DNA from: Curtobacterium sp. ER1/6
GTDB lineage: Bacteria; Actinomycetota; Actinomycetes; Actinomycetales; Microbacteriaceae
Assembly: GCF_001742745.1 (NCBI RefSeq)
Contig: NZ_MJAK01000002.1
Location: 310,001 to 374,000, forward strand
Direction of reading: 5' to 3'
DNA length: 64,000 bases
Shown: in pieces, positions 1 through 7,752 of the stretch
Numbering within the stretch: position 1 is the first letter of the stretch
How the letters are laid out: each line of letters opens with the position of its first letter
Translations under genes and position numbers: made by a program
Notes under the pieces: generated by a model
Told to the model about the DNA's origin: nothing
The model's input: the letters and a program-made list of their open reading frames with translations, nothing else
Database searches by the model: none

Positions 1-14
1 CCGATGGTGAGAGC

Positions 15-31
15 CACGGGAGCACAGCCTA
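15..31 (-). promoter_or_regulatory. possible promoter of a gene leaving the window on the left
   Basis: On the minus strand a TAGGCT box (26-31) is followed 8 nt later by a GTG (17-15) that reads V-A-L-T-I before the window edge. The layout matches the leaderless promoters seen elsewhere here. Only five codons are visible, so the gene cannot be identified. Confidence 0.3.
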
Positions 32-78
32 CCGGCGGCCGCCCGCCGGAGCCGACCCGGGCCTCCAGACCGACGCCG

Positions 79-279
79 TCAGTGCTGCCAGGCGCCGATC
101 GCGAGACTCCAGAACCCGACCCAGAGGCCGTAGGCCGTCCCGGACACGATGAGCGCGACGGTCGCACCGGTCGCGACCAGCGCCGTCCCCAGCCCGATTG
201 CGCGACGCGCGGTGTGCGGTTCCGCCTCGACGCGCTGCGCGCCGGCGAACAGGTCGTCCATCTTCCCCGGTTCCCCCAT
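79..279 (-). CDS. small two-helix membrane protein, unknown function
   Basis: This encodes 66 residues with a charged N-terminus (residues 1-26, including MDDLFAGAQRVEAEPHTARR) and two closely spaced hydrophobic segments (about 28-45 and 50-62). It is therefore probably an inner-membrane hairpin protein with both ends on the same side. A TAAGCT box (286-291) lies 6 nt before the ATG, so the mRNA is probably leaderless, which supports both the frame and the start. I do not recognise a family. It stands alone, divergent from the exonuclease gene. Confidence 0.6.
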   Translation of the reverse strand: MGEPGKMDDLFAGAQRVEAEPHTARRAIGLGTALVATGATVALIVSGTAYGLWVGFWSLAIGAWQH

Positions 280-285
280 GCCGTG

Positions 286-291
286 AGCTTA
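286..291 (-). promoter_or_regulatory. -10 box, leaderless type
   Basis: TAAGCT on the minus strand, 6 nt upstream of the ATG at 279. No clear -35 box is seen. Confidence 0.5.
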
Positions 292-351
292 CGTCGCGTC
301 CGCACCGGCCACCAGGGTCACGAGCCGCAACGCCGAGGGCACGACCGGATG

Positions 352-1026
352 ATGTCGGAACCCCGTGCGACGATCGGGCCCGTGCCGTTGAACTTCACCG
401 CCATCGACTTCGAGACCGCGAACAGCTCGCCCGCGAGCGCCTGCTCCGTCGGTCTCGTTAAGGTCCGTGGCGGCCGCGTGGTCGACCGGGCGTCCTGGTT
501 CATCCAGCCGCCGGCCGGGCACGACACCTTCCTCGAGTGGAACACCCGCATTCACGGCATCGTCGAGTCGGACGTCGTCGGCGCCAAGGGGTGGGCGGAG
601 CAGTACCTCGACATCGTGGCGTTCGCCGAGGGGGACGTCCTGGTCGCGCACAACGCCCGCTTCGACATGGGGGTCATCGCTGGCGGGTGCTCGGCGACGG
701 GCACCGAGCTCGCGGAGCACCACTCGCTCTGCTCGCTCCAGGTGGCGCGCAAGACCTACACGCTCGACTCGTACCGGCTCCCGATGGCGGCGCGGGCGGC
801 GGGCCACGTCGGGTTCCAGCACCACGATGCGTCCGCGGACGCCGAGGCCTGCGCGGCGATCGTCGTGCACGCCGCCGGGGTGCACGGGTGCGACACGGTC
901 GAGGCACTCGGCGCTGCGACCCGGGTGCACGTCGCGCCGGTGCGCGCGCGGACGGAGCAGCCCCGCGCGGCCGGACAGCCGCGGCAGCCGCGGCTGTCGA
1001 ACCGGCCGATGATCTTCGCAGACTGA
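352..1026 (+). CDS. DEDDh 3'-5' exonuclease (DnaQ/PolC epsilon-like)
   Basis: The 224-residue product is a stand-alone RNase T/DnaQ-type exonuclease that would degrade DNA or RNA from 3' ends by two-metal chemistry. The visible catalytic set is D and E in AIDFETAN near the N-terminus, the second Asp in HNARFDMGV, and the late His and Asp in HDASADAEAC. The C-terminus is a basic, proline-rich tail of about 40 residues (RARTEQPRAAGQPRQPR) that may bind nucleic acid. Start choice is uncertain: ATG at 349 or 352, or GTG at 382 just before the conserved core. None has a strong ribosome-binding site. The gene lies upstream of iolR in the same direction, but a separate promoter lies between them. 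Confidence 0.8.
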   Translation: MSEPRATIGPVPLNFTAIDFETANSSPASACSVGLVKVRGGRVVDRASWFIQPPAGHDTFLEWNTRIHGIVESDVVGAKGWAEQYLDIVAFAEGDVLVAHNARFDMGVIAGGCSATGTELAEHHSLCSLQVARKTYTLDSYRLPMAARAAGHVGFQHHDASADAEACAAIVVHAAGVHGCDTVEALGAATRVHVAPVRARTEQPRAAGQPRQPRLSNRPMIFAD

Positions 1027-1075
1027 CGCCGGAGCACCACCGGGCGGCGCTCCGGGTGGCCGAACGGCCGGTGGT

Positions 1076-1089
1076 ATTGTCACGACAAT
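1076..1089 (+). promoter_or_regulatory. inverted repeat upstream of iolR, candidate autoregulatory operator
   Basis: ATTGTC-AC-GACAAT is a perfect 6+6 palindrome 46 nt before the regulator's ATG. It contains TGTCACGACA (1078-1087) and overlaps a TATTGT -10-like box (1075-1080). As I recall it, the Corynebacterium glutamicum IolR motif is KGWCHTRACA; this site matches 9 of 10 positions. Related TGT-N4-ACA sites occur at the other two iol promoters in this window. Confidence 0.6.
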
Positions 1090-1135
1090 GCCGCCCGGGC
1101 GCCCTCGTCGGTGCCGTCTCCCCCGAAGGACCGCG

Positions 1136-1894
1136 ATGACCAACGAAGGCCAGCTGCCGTCCGACCTGTTCATGGACCTGGACCGGTCGGGTCCGATGCC
1201 CCTGTACTTCCAGGTGGCCTCACGCCTCGAGGAGTCGATCCGCTCGGGCGCCCTGCCGCCCGGCGCACGCCTCGAGAACGAGATCGCGCTCGGGGAGCGG
1301 CTCGGGCTGTCGCGTCCGACCATCCGCCGGGCCATCCAGGACCTCGTCGACAAGGGACTGCTCGTCCGCCGCCGCGGCATCGGTACGCAGGTCGTGCACG
1401 GGCCGGTCACCCGCAAGGTGGAGCTGACGAGCCTGTACGACGACCTCGCGCAGGGGGCGCAGGCGCCGACGACGCAGCTGATCGCGCGGGACGACGTCGT
1501 CGCCCCCGACGCCGTCGCCGAGGCGCTCGGCCTCCCCGTGGGCACCACGGTCGTCCACATCCGACGGGTGCGGTTCGCCGAGGACGTCCCGATGGCGGTG
1601 CTCGAGAACTACCTGCCGCCGGAGTTCACCGACGTCACCGACGAGGACCTACGGTCCCACGGGCTGTACCAGCTCCTGCGCGGACGGGGCGTCACGATGC
1701 GGGTCGCGAAGCAGCGGATCGGTGCGCGTGCGGCCAGCGGCGACGAGGCCGACCTCCTCGAGATCGAGGACGGCGACCCGGTGCTGACGATGAGCCGGAC
1801 GGCGTACGACGCGTCGGGCCGGGCGGTGGAGTACGGCGTGCACTGCTACCGCCCGGACCGCTACTCGTTCGAGGTCACCCTCGTCGACAAGTAG
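1136..1894 (+). CDS. iolR: GntR-family transcriptional regulator of inositol catabolism
   Basis: The 252-residue protein is a HutC-subfamily GntR regulator. Residues 10-85 form the winged helix (PLYFQVASRLEESIRSG, then ENEIALGERLGLSRPTIRRA and a GIGTQVV wing). The rest is a UTRA-type effector domain (TLVHI-like strand, PMAVLENYLP, then DPVLTMSRTAYD). ATG 1136 is chosen because GAAGGA lies 5 nt upstream; a longer frame from 1088 lacks a site. The gene ends 38 nt from the convergent tautomerase gene and sits at the end of the inositol cluster. Repression of the iol promoters, relieved by an inositol-derived sugar, is inferred from position and shared operator-like sites. The family is certain; the IolR role is likely. 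Confidence 0.8.
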   Translation: MTNEGQLPSDLFMDLDRSGPMPLYFQVASRLEESIRSGALPPGARLENEIALGERLGLSRPTIRRAIQDLVDKGLLVRRRGIGTQVVHGPVTRKVELTSLYDDLAQGAQAPTTQLIARDDVVAPDAVAEALGLPVGTTVVHIRRVRFAEDVPMAVLENYLPPEFTDVTDEDLRSHGLYQLLRGRGVTMRVAKQRIGARAASGDEADLLEIEDGDPVLTMSRTAYDASGRAVEYGVHCYRPDRYSFEVTLVDK

Positions 1895-1932
1895 CCCCGA
1901 CGAGGAGCCCCGCCGACGCGTGAGCCGACGCC

Positions 1933-2340
1933 TCACCCCGCGGCGGGCACCCCGAGCTCACCGGTCACGTACTGCGCGCGGCCGAAGCCGAAGGACCAGT
2001 CCTGCGGACCGTTCTCCACGTAGCCGATGAAGACGTCCTCGCTCGCGACGCCGACCTCGGCGAGCCGGTCGTGCACCGCTCGGTACAGGCCCTGCTTCGC
2101 CTCGTCGCTCCGCCCACGCTGCGTGAAGACCTGGATGACGACGACGCCCGCGGTGCGCTCGAAGCCGAGGCCGGCGTCCTGGGCGATGATCTGCTGCGCG
2201 GGGTGCTCGGTGATCACCTGGAAGCGGTCGCGCTCCGGGATCCCGTACTCGGCCACGATGGCGGTGTGGATCGCGTCGGCGATCGCGCGGACCTCGTCGG
2301 GGGTGCGGCCGGTGGCGAGGTCGATACGGACGAGCGGCAT
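1933..2340 (-). CDS. tautomerase-superfamily protein, malonate semialdehyde decarboxylase-like
   Basis: The 135-residue length fits the malonate semialdehyde decarboxylase (MSAD) branch (about 130 aa) rather than short 4-oxalocrotonate tautomerases. After Met removal Pro1 is the N-terminus. From memory of the Pseudomonas MSAD, Asp37 (in PERDRFQ) and two arginines in TQRGRS align with its catalytic Asp37, Arg73 and Arg75, with a one-residue insertion. The C-terminal VENGPQDWSFGFGRAQ block also matches that family. MSAD converts malonate semialdehyde to acetaldehyde and CO2, and malonate semialdehyde is an end product of the Iol pathway, so the location is meaningful. AGGAGG precedes the ATG. 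The gene has its own promoter with an IolR-like site. A different tautomerase activity is possible. Confidence 0.75.
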   Translation of the reverse strand: MPLVRIDLATGRTPDEVRAIADAIHTAIVAEYGIPERDRFQVITEHPAQQIIAQDAGLGFERTAGVVVIQVFTQRGRSDEAKQGLYRAVHDRLAEVGVASEDVFIGYVENGPQDWSFGFGRAQYVTGELGVPAAG

Positions 2341-2363
2341 GGTGCCTCCTGGTTCGGGAACTT

Positions 2364-2382
2364 TGTCCTTACATACTATCCG
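2364..2382 (-). promoter_or_regulatory. tautomerase promoter with IolR-like site
   Basis: TGTCCTTACA (2364-2373) matches the remembered IolR motif at 9 of 10 positions. It lies just downstream, on the minus strand, of a TAGTAT -10-like box. Binding there would block transcription of the decarboxylase-like gene. Confidence 0.5.
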
Positions 2383-2407
2383 GCCCGGGTCCGGAAGTCG
2401 CCCCGTG

Positions 2408-2454
2408 ACGGACGGGAGGCGCGGTGCCGGCCCGGCACCGCGCCTCCCGTCCGT
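2408..2454 (-). terminator. palindromic repeat family 1, copy 1 (terminator)
   Basis: A perfect 22-bp inverted repeat with a 3-nt loop and a core of GGACGGGAGGCGCGG. It lies 12 nt past the stop codon of the last iol operon gene and before the promoter of the tautomerase gene, so it should end the long operon transcript. Five near-identical copies occur in this window. Confidence 0.75.
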
Positions 2455-2466
2455 CGTGTCGCGCGT

Positions 2467-3669
2467 CTACAGCGCCGGTGCCGCCGCGTCCGTCGTCACC
2501 GGCCCGTCGACGCGGGCCACGTCGTGCCACGCCCCGTCGGCGATGGACGCCTCCGCCGCCTCGACGATCGACGCGGCCGCCAGGCCGTCGGCGACCGACG
2601 GCGCGAGCTGCTCCCCGCGTCGGACGCTCGCGACGAACTGCGCCGCCTCGATCGTCTTCAGGTCGTCGTAGCCCATCGAGGTGCCCGCGCCCGGCTGGAA
2701 GCGGGCGAACTCGCCGTCGCCGGGTGCCACGTAGTGGGTGGCGTACCCGTCGACCTCCTGCCCGTCGAGGAACACCTGCAGTTCGTTCAGGCGCTGGAAG
2801 TCCCACCGCACCGAACCCCGCGTGCCGTAGACCTCGAGCGTGTACTCGGCGTGCGGCCCGCGCATCACCCGGCTCGAGTCCATGGTGCCGACGGCACCGT
2901 CCTCGAAGCGGAACAGCAGGGCCGCGTAGTCCTCGTTCTCGACCGGCTTCCGCTCCCCCGTCGCCGCTGCCGAGCGGTCGACGATGCCGGCACCGGGCAG
3001 CGGCCGCTCGGTGATGAACGTCTCCGCGAGGGCGCTGACGCTCGCGATCCGACCGACGACGTACTGCGCGAGGTCGAGCCCGTGCGACAGCAGGTCTCCG
3101 AGCACGCCGGACCCGGCGCGCTCCCGTTCGAAGCGCCAGGTCAGCGGGGCCGCCGGGTCGGACGAGTAGTCGGCGAGGAGCGAGCCGCGCACGTTGGTGA
3201 TCCGGCCGAGCCGTCCGCTCCGCACGAGCTCACGGGCACGCTCGACCGCGGGGGCGTGCCGGTAGTTGAACCCGACGCTGGTGATCACGCCGGCGCGCTG
3301 CACGGCCTCGTGGATCTGCCGGGAGTCGCTGGCGTACCGGCCCATCGGCTTCTCGATCCAGAACGGCTTGCCGGCCTCGGCCGCGGCGACGGCCATCTCG
3401 CGGTGCAGGAAGTTCGGCGAGCAGATCGAGACGACCTCGACCGCGGGGTCGGCGAGGACCTCGTGCCAATCGGCGACCGCACGTTCGTACCCGAAGCGCG
3501 TGACGGCCTGGTCGCGCGCGGCCTCGACGGGGTCGGCGGCGACCACGAGCCGCGGCTGCACGCCGAGCTCCGGGAAGTGGTCCGGCAGGGCCCGGTACGC
3601 ACGGGAGTGCAGCCGACCCATCCACCCGACCGAGACCAGGCCGACGCCGACGGTGTCCACGCTGCTCAT
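2467..3669 (-). CDS. Gfo/Idh/MocA family NAD(P)-dependent oxidoreductase (inositol-related)
   Basis: The 400-residue product has an N-terminal Rossmann domain (VGLVSVGWMGRLHSRAY) and the EKP signature (WIEKPMG, Lys107). The C-terminal half carries GDLLSHGLDLAQ as the likely substrate-binding His/Asp segment. It differs from the iolG product in the same operon, so it probably oxidises or reduces another isomer or an inosose (scyllo- or D-chiro-inositol); this is inference. The ATG at 3669 overlaps the stop of the transaldolase-like gene by 4 nt (ATGA), indicating translational coupling and ruling out the much longer frame upstream. It is the last gene of the operon and is followed by a strong palindromic terminator. 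Confidence 0.85.
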   Translation of the reverse strand: MSSVDTVGVGLVSVGWMGRLHSRAYRALPDHFPELGVQPRLVVAADPVEAARDQAVTRFGYERAVADWHEVLADPAVEVVSICSPNFLHREMAVAAAEAGKPFWIEKPMGRYASDSRQIHEAVQRAGVITSVGFNYRHAPAVERARELVRSGRLGRITNVRGSLLADYSSDPAAPLTWRFERERAGSGVLGDLLSHGLDLAQYVVGRIASVSALAETFITERPLPGAGIVDRSAAATGERKPVENEDYAALLFRFEDGAVGTMDSSRVMRGPHAEYTLEVYGTRGSVRWDFQRLNELQVFLDGQEVDGYATHYVAPGDGEFARFQPGAGTSMGYDDLKTIEAAQFVASVRRGEQLAPSVADGLAAASIVEAAEASIADGAWHDVARVDGPVTTDAAAPAL

Positions 3670-4778
3670 GCGGCGGGGACGATGATGTCCCGCACCAGGG
3701 CGTCGAGCTTGGCGTCCGCGTCGAGGAACTGGCGCAGCGTCGTGACCGTTGCGCCGAAGCGGTCGAACTCGTCGACCGTCATGCCGTCGACGTCGTAGCC
3801 GCGGGCGAACTCCGGCGTCGCAGCCCGCAGCGCCGCGATGACGTGCGCCGGCACCTCGTCGTGGATGGCGTCGGGGCGCCACGGGAAGGCGTTCGCGTTG
3901 ATGTCCCGCGACCACTGGAACGGGGGCGACACGACGAGGTCCCCGCCCTGGAACTCCGACCACTGCAGGGCGTTCCGGAAGGCGGCGACGAGGACCCGGG
4001 AGCGGAAGCCGCGCTCCCGGAACACCCGGTAGGCGTTCTTCACGGCGGCGACGCCGGCCCACTCGAGGATGCCGGGGTCGACCATGACGTGGTTCCGCCC
4101 GACGACGGTCTTCAGCCAGTCGTCGAACCGGCCGGCCATCAGCGTGACGACGTGCCCGAACTCCTGCTCCGGCAGCCCGTCGGCGGCGCGGCGGTCGAGG
4201 GCACGCTCGATGGCCTCGCCGACGGCGACGACCTGCGGCACCGTGAACGACACCGTCGCGTTGATCGAGACCCCGCGGTACGCGGCCTCCTCGATCGCGG
4301 CGATGCCGACCGCCGTGGCCGGGATCTTCACGATGATGTTCGGGGCGAGCTGCGAGAACCGCACGGCCTGCTCGACCAGGGCGTCCCGATCGCGGTGCAG
4401 GCGCGGGTCGGTCTGCATGCTGAGCCGGCCGTTCCGCCCGCCGGAGGCCTCGAACGCGGGGAGCAGCTGCGCGGCCGCGGCGATCGAGAGCTCCTCGACG
4501 GCCTTCCACCCGATCCAGGACTCCCCCGCGGTCGGGTGCTCGGCCGCGATCGCCCGGATGCGCGGCTCCCAGGTCGCCGGGTCCTGCTGGATGCACGTGT
4601 AGGCGATGACCGGGTTGCACGTCGCGCCGACGGCGCCGTACTCGGCGATCGCGACGGCCAGCTCGTGCGGGTCGGCCGAGTCGTTCCACAGTGCGGTCGG
4701 TGTCTGCGTCGCGGCCTGCAGGGTGACGGGCCGGGCGTCGACGCCGGTGGACGCCGGGGTCTCGAGGGTGTCGGTCAT
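3666..4778 (-). CDS. transaldolase-family protein in the inositol operon
   Basis: The 370-residue protein has transaldolase hallmarks: GATCNPVIAY near residue 51 (counterpart of TTNPSL) and NIIVKIPAT with the likely Schiff-base Lys151, followed by GVSINATVSFT. It lacks the usual sugar-phosphate context of the pentose pathway and sits between iolH and a dehydrogenase with 4-nt overlaps on both sides. It may cleave or transfer a dihydroxyacetone unit from an inositol-derived keto acid or sugar phosphate; no IolJ-type class II aldolase lies in the operon. The fold call is firm. The substrate is unknown. Confidence 0.8.
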   Translation of the reverse strand: MTDTLETPASTGVDARPVTLQAATQTPTALWNDSADPHELAVAIAEYGAVGATCNPVIAYTCIQQDPATWEPRIRAIAAEHPTAGESWIGWKAVEELSIAAAAQLLPAFEASGGRNGRLSMQTDPRLHRDRDALVEQAVRFSQLAPNIIVKIPATAVGIAAIEEAAYRGVSINATVSFTVPQVVAVGEAIERALDRRAADGLPEQEFGHVVTLMAGRFDDWLKTVVGRNHVMVDPGILEWAGVAAVKNAYRVFRERGFRSRVLVAAFRNALQWSEFQGGDLVVSPPFQWSRDINANAFPWRPDAIHDEVPAHVIAALRAATPEFARGYDVDGMTVDEFDRFGATVTTLRQFLDADAKLDALVRDIIVPAA

Positions 4779-5644
4779 CGGGTGAGTCCCTTCGTGATCG
4801 TGTCGAGCTGGAACCGGGACACCGCGTCGGCGTCCTCGTCCTCGGCGAAGACGCTGGACACGGCCACGGTGTCCTCGCGGGCCGTGAACCCGACGCGGTC
4901 GAGTGCGGCCCAGAATGCGTCGAAGTCGACGTCCGCCGCGCCGACCGGCAGGTGCTGGTGGACGCGGACCGGGTTGCCGGGCGGGTTGGTGATGTACCGG
5001 AGGCCGTGCGACCGGGTGTGGTCGTAGGCGTCGGCGACGTGGACGAGCTGCAGGGAGTCCCCCGCGGCGTCGATGACCTCGTCCATGTTCCCGCCGTAGT
5101 GGAACGTGTGGCAGGCGACGTAGACGAACCCGACGTGCTTCGAGTTGAGTCCGCGGATCACCCGGAGTGCCTCGAGGCCGTCCTCGACGAAGTCGTCGGG
5201 GTGCGGGTCGATGAGCACGCGGAGCCCGGCGTCCTCGATGATCGGCAGGAGCTCCTCCATCGAGCGGTAGAAGGCGTCCTCGGACTCCTCAGCGCGCTCG
5301 GGACGACCGGAGAACTCGGTGTTGATCGTGTCCACGCCGAGGCGCTTCGTGATCTCGATGACGCGCTTCCACTTCGTGACCGCCGCCTCGCGGGCGTCGC
5401 GGTCCGGGCCGGACCAGCGGAGCACCGGCAGCACCGAGGCGACCTGCACGCCGGCGTCGCGGCACGCTGCGGCGAACGCGTCCACGAGGTCGTCGTCGGC
5501 CTTCGGGTGCCGGAAGAACGGGATGAAGTCGCGGTGCGGCGTGAGCTGCAGGTACTCGTACCCGAGGTCGGCGACCTTCCGCGGGAACTCGAGCAGCGAG
5601 AGGTCGTGGTGGTACGGGGTCGGGTCGAGGGCGATCTTCGGCAT
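4775..5644 (-). CDS. iolH: sugar phosphate isomerase/epimerase TIM barrel, IolH-type
   Basis: The 289-residue protein is an AP-endonuclease-2/xylose-isomerase-type barrel. It begins KIALDPTPYHHDLSLLEFP and continues YEYLQLTPHRDFIPFFRHP, a pattern I associate with IolH of actinobacterial inositol clusters. Candidate metal ligands are Glu in INTEFSG, Asp/His in LIDPHPDDF, His in VACHTFHYGG and a late Glu/Asp. The exact IolH reaction is not well established; isomerisation or epimerisation of an inosose or a downstream intermediate is likely. The stop overlaps the next gene by 4 nt, and the ATG shares one base with the stop of iolG (TGATG). Confidence 0.75.
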   Translation of the reverse strand: MPKIALDPTPYHHDLSLLEFPRKVADLGYEYLQLTPHRDFIPFFRHPKADDDLVDAFAAACRDAGVQVASVLPVLRWSGPDRDAREAAVTKWKRVIEITKRLGVDTINTEFSGRPERAEESEDAFYRSMEELLPIIEDAGLRVLIDPHPDDFVEDGLEALRVIRGLNSKHVGFVYVACHTFHYGGNMDEVIDAAGDSLQLVHVADAYDHTRSHGLRYITNPPGNPVRVHQHLPVGAADVDFDAFWAALDRVGFTAREDTVAVSSVFAEDEDADAVSRFQLDTITKGLTR

Positions 5645-6720
5645 CAGGCCCCCGCGAGCGCACCGGTGGCGGCCGTCTCGCCTGCCGTCTCGCCTGCCGC
5701 CTCGTAGAACGCGGGCTTCGCGACCGCGTACTCGACCGACTCCAGCGCGCCGGACTGCTGTGCACGGACCGCGACCTCGGCGACGACGGAGGCCGTGTAG
5801 CCGTCCCAGGCGCTCGGGCCGTCGATGCCGCCGGTGCGTGCGGCGTCGACCCAGCGCTGGACCTCCTCGTCGTAGGCGGCGCCGAAGCGCTCCTTGAACG
5901 ACGGGGTGACGCCCTGGCCGGTCGCCCCGGCGGCGACGACGGTCGCGGAGGTGTCACGACCGATGTAGGCGACGCCGGACTCGAAGACGGCGTCCGTCGT
6001 GACCTGGTAGCCGAACTGGGCGTTGACGTTGATCTCGACGATCGCCATCGTGCCGGACTCCGTGGTGAACAGCACGAACTGCGGTTCGGGCAGGTCCGCC
6101 GGTGCGAGCGAGTTCTTCCGCGGCTTCTTGACCTCGACCGCGACGATCGGCTCCCCCGTCAGGAACGGGATGATGTCGATCTCGTGGATGACCGAGTCGT
6201 GGATGAGCATCGACTCGCTGAAGTTCGGCGGGGTCGTCGGGTTGCGGTGCGCGTGGTGCAGGGCGAGCAGTGCGCCGTGGGCACCGGACTCGCGCAGCGC
6301 CCGGAGCTCCTGGTACCCCGCGTCGAAGCGGCGCATGAAGCCGACCTGGATCACGGGACGGGCGGCGTGCTGCTGCTCGAGCTCGACGATGCGCAGCGAG
6401 TCCTCGGCGCTGGTCGTGAGGGGCTTCTCGCACAGGACGGTGAGGCCGCGCTCGAGGGCCGTCACGAGGATCGGCTCGTGCAGGAAGCCGGGCGTCGCGA
6501 TGATGACGGCGTCGATGTCGGTCGCGTCGAGGGCCTCGTCGAAGGACGCCGCGGTGACGGCGCCCGGTGCGAGGTCGGCGGCAGCCCGGGCGCGGGCCTC
6601 GTCCGGCTCGACGACGGCGACGACGTCGGCGTTCGAGATCTTCGCGGTGATGCGACGGACGTGGTCGGCGCCCATCATGCCGGCGCCGACGACGGCGACG
6701 CGGAGGTTCTGCGTGGTCAT
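5644..6720 (-). CDS. iolG: inositol 2-dehydrogenase
   Basis: IolG oxidises myo-inositol to 2-keto-myo-inositol with NAD+, the first step of the pathway. The 358-residue sequence has the GAGMMGADH nucleotide-binding loop. Lys99 (CEKPL), Asp175 and His179 (DSVIHEIDI) correspond to the Lys/Asp/His catalytic triad of the family. The C-terminus carries a repetitive Ala/Gly/Thr tail (AGETAGETAATGALAGA) encoded by short direct repeats, unlikely to be catalytic. It is 31 nt downstream of iolE and has a 1-nt stop-start overlap with iolH. Confidence 0.9.
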   Translation of the reverse strand: MTTQNLRVAVVGAGMMGADHVRRITAKISNADVVAVVEPDEARARAAADLAPGAVTAASFDEALDATDIDAVIIATPGFLHEPILVTALERGLTVLCEKPLTTSAEDSLRIVELEQQHAARPVIQVGFMRRFDAGYQELRALRESGAHGALLALHHAHRNPTTPPNFSESMLIHDSVIHEIDIIPFLTGEPIVAVEVKKPRKNSLAPADLPEPQFVLFTTESGTMAIVEINVNAQFGYQVTTDAVFESGVAYIGRDTSATVVAAGATGQGVTPSFKERFGAAYDEEVQRWVDAARTGGIDGPSAWDGYTASVVAEVAVRAQQSGALESVEYAVAKPAFYEAAGETAGETAATGALAGA

Positions 6721-6751
6721 GGTGGTGTTCTCCCGGGGTGGTGACGGCGCG

Positions 6752-7705
6752 TCAGGAGGCGCGGGCGGCGGAGGTGGATCCGAAGATGTGCTGGAAGGTG
6801 CGCTCGGCGATCGGGCCGGGAGCGTCGACCGAGCAGCCGTACATGTCCTGCTCGACGATGCCGAAGACGTCGGGGTTGATCGCCGCGACCGCCTCGATGA
6901 TGGGGGCCAGCTCGGGCGTGCCGTGCGGCGGCTCGGTCATGATCCCCTGCGCGACGGCGGTGGCGAACGGCACGTCGTTCTTCAGCACGTCGAACAGCAG
7001 CTCGGTGTCCACCTGCTTGAGGTGCAGGTACCCGATGCGGTCCGGGTGCTCGGCGATGAGCCGGAGGTTGTCCCCGCCGTAGTAGGCGAAGTGTCCCGTG
7101 TCCAGGCAGAGGTTCGTGTACTCCGGGTTCGTCACCTCGAGGAAGCGCACGGTCTCGCGGTACGTGCCGACGTGGCTGTCCGCGTGTGTGTGGAACTGCT
7201 GGCGGACGCCGTACTCCTCGAGCAGCGCCTTGCCGAGCTGGTCGTGCCCCTTGCCCAGGCGCTCCCACTGCTCGTCGGTCAGTGTGCGCGCCTCGAGCAC
7301 CTCCGAGGTCGCGTCCGAGCGCCAGAGGTCCGGGATGGTCACGAGGTGCTCGGCACCGAGTGCCGCGGCGAGGCCGGCCACCGCGACCGCCTGGTCCCAC
7401 GCGCGCTGGAACTGGTCCTCGCCCTTGTGGAACCCGGTGAAGACCGTGCCGGCGGAGAGCCGCAGCCCGCGGGACTCGAGCTCGTCGGACAGCTGCGCCG
7501 GGTCGGTGGGCAGGTACCCGTACGGGCCGAGTTCGATCCACTCGTAGCCGGCCGCGGCCGCCTCGTCGAGGAAGCGCTGCCACGGCACCTGGGCGGGGTC
7601 GTCCGGGAACCAGACGCCCCACGAGTCGGGCGCGGTGCCGATCCGGATGGAGGCGGGCGGTGCGTCCGTGGACGGGGTGCCGGCGGGGGTGGCGGTGTCG
7701 GTCAT
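6752..7705 (-). CDS. iolE: inosose dehydratase (2-keto-myo-inositol dehydratase)
   Basis: The 317-residue TIM-barrel protein begins IRIGTAPDSWGVWFPDDP and continues AAAAGYEWIELGPYGYLPT, features of the IolE branch. It would dehydrate 2-keto-myo-inositol to the trihydroxycyclohexane dione used by IolD. Candidate metal-site residues lie in FHTHADSHVGT, CLDTGHFAYYGG and the final FGIVEQDMYG. The start at 7705 follows the family N-terminus; the open frame runs further upstream but would invade iolD. The region between iolD and iolE (47 nt) holds only a weak ribosome-binding site. Confidence 0.82.
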   Translation of the reverse strand: MTDTATPAGTPSTDAPPASIRIGTAPDSWGVWFPDDPAQVPWQRFLDEAAAAGYEWIELGPYGYLPTDPAQLSDELESRGLRLSAGTVFTGFHKGEDQFQRAWDQAVAVAGLAAALGAEHLVTIPDLWRSDATSEVLEARTLTDEQWERLGKGHDQLGKALLEEYGVRQQFHTHADSHVGTYRETVRFLEVTNPEYTNLCLDTGHFAYYGGDNLRLIAEHPDRIGYLHLKQVDTELLFDVLKNDVPFATAVAQGIMTEPPHGTPELAPIIEAVAAINPDVFGIVEQDMYGCSVDAPGPIAERTFQHIFGSTSAARAS

Positions 7706-7752
7706 GACGTCGCTGTCGCTTTCTGGGCCGCGGCCCGGTGTGGTGTGGAGGG

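Noticed and set aside
2467-4689. A 740-codon frame that would fuse the dehydrogenase to upstream sequence
   Set aside because: The first 340 codons are an out-of-frame shadow of the transaldolase gene. The real start overlaps that gene by 4 nt at 3669.
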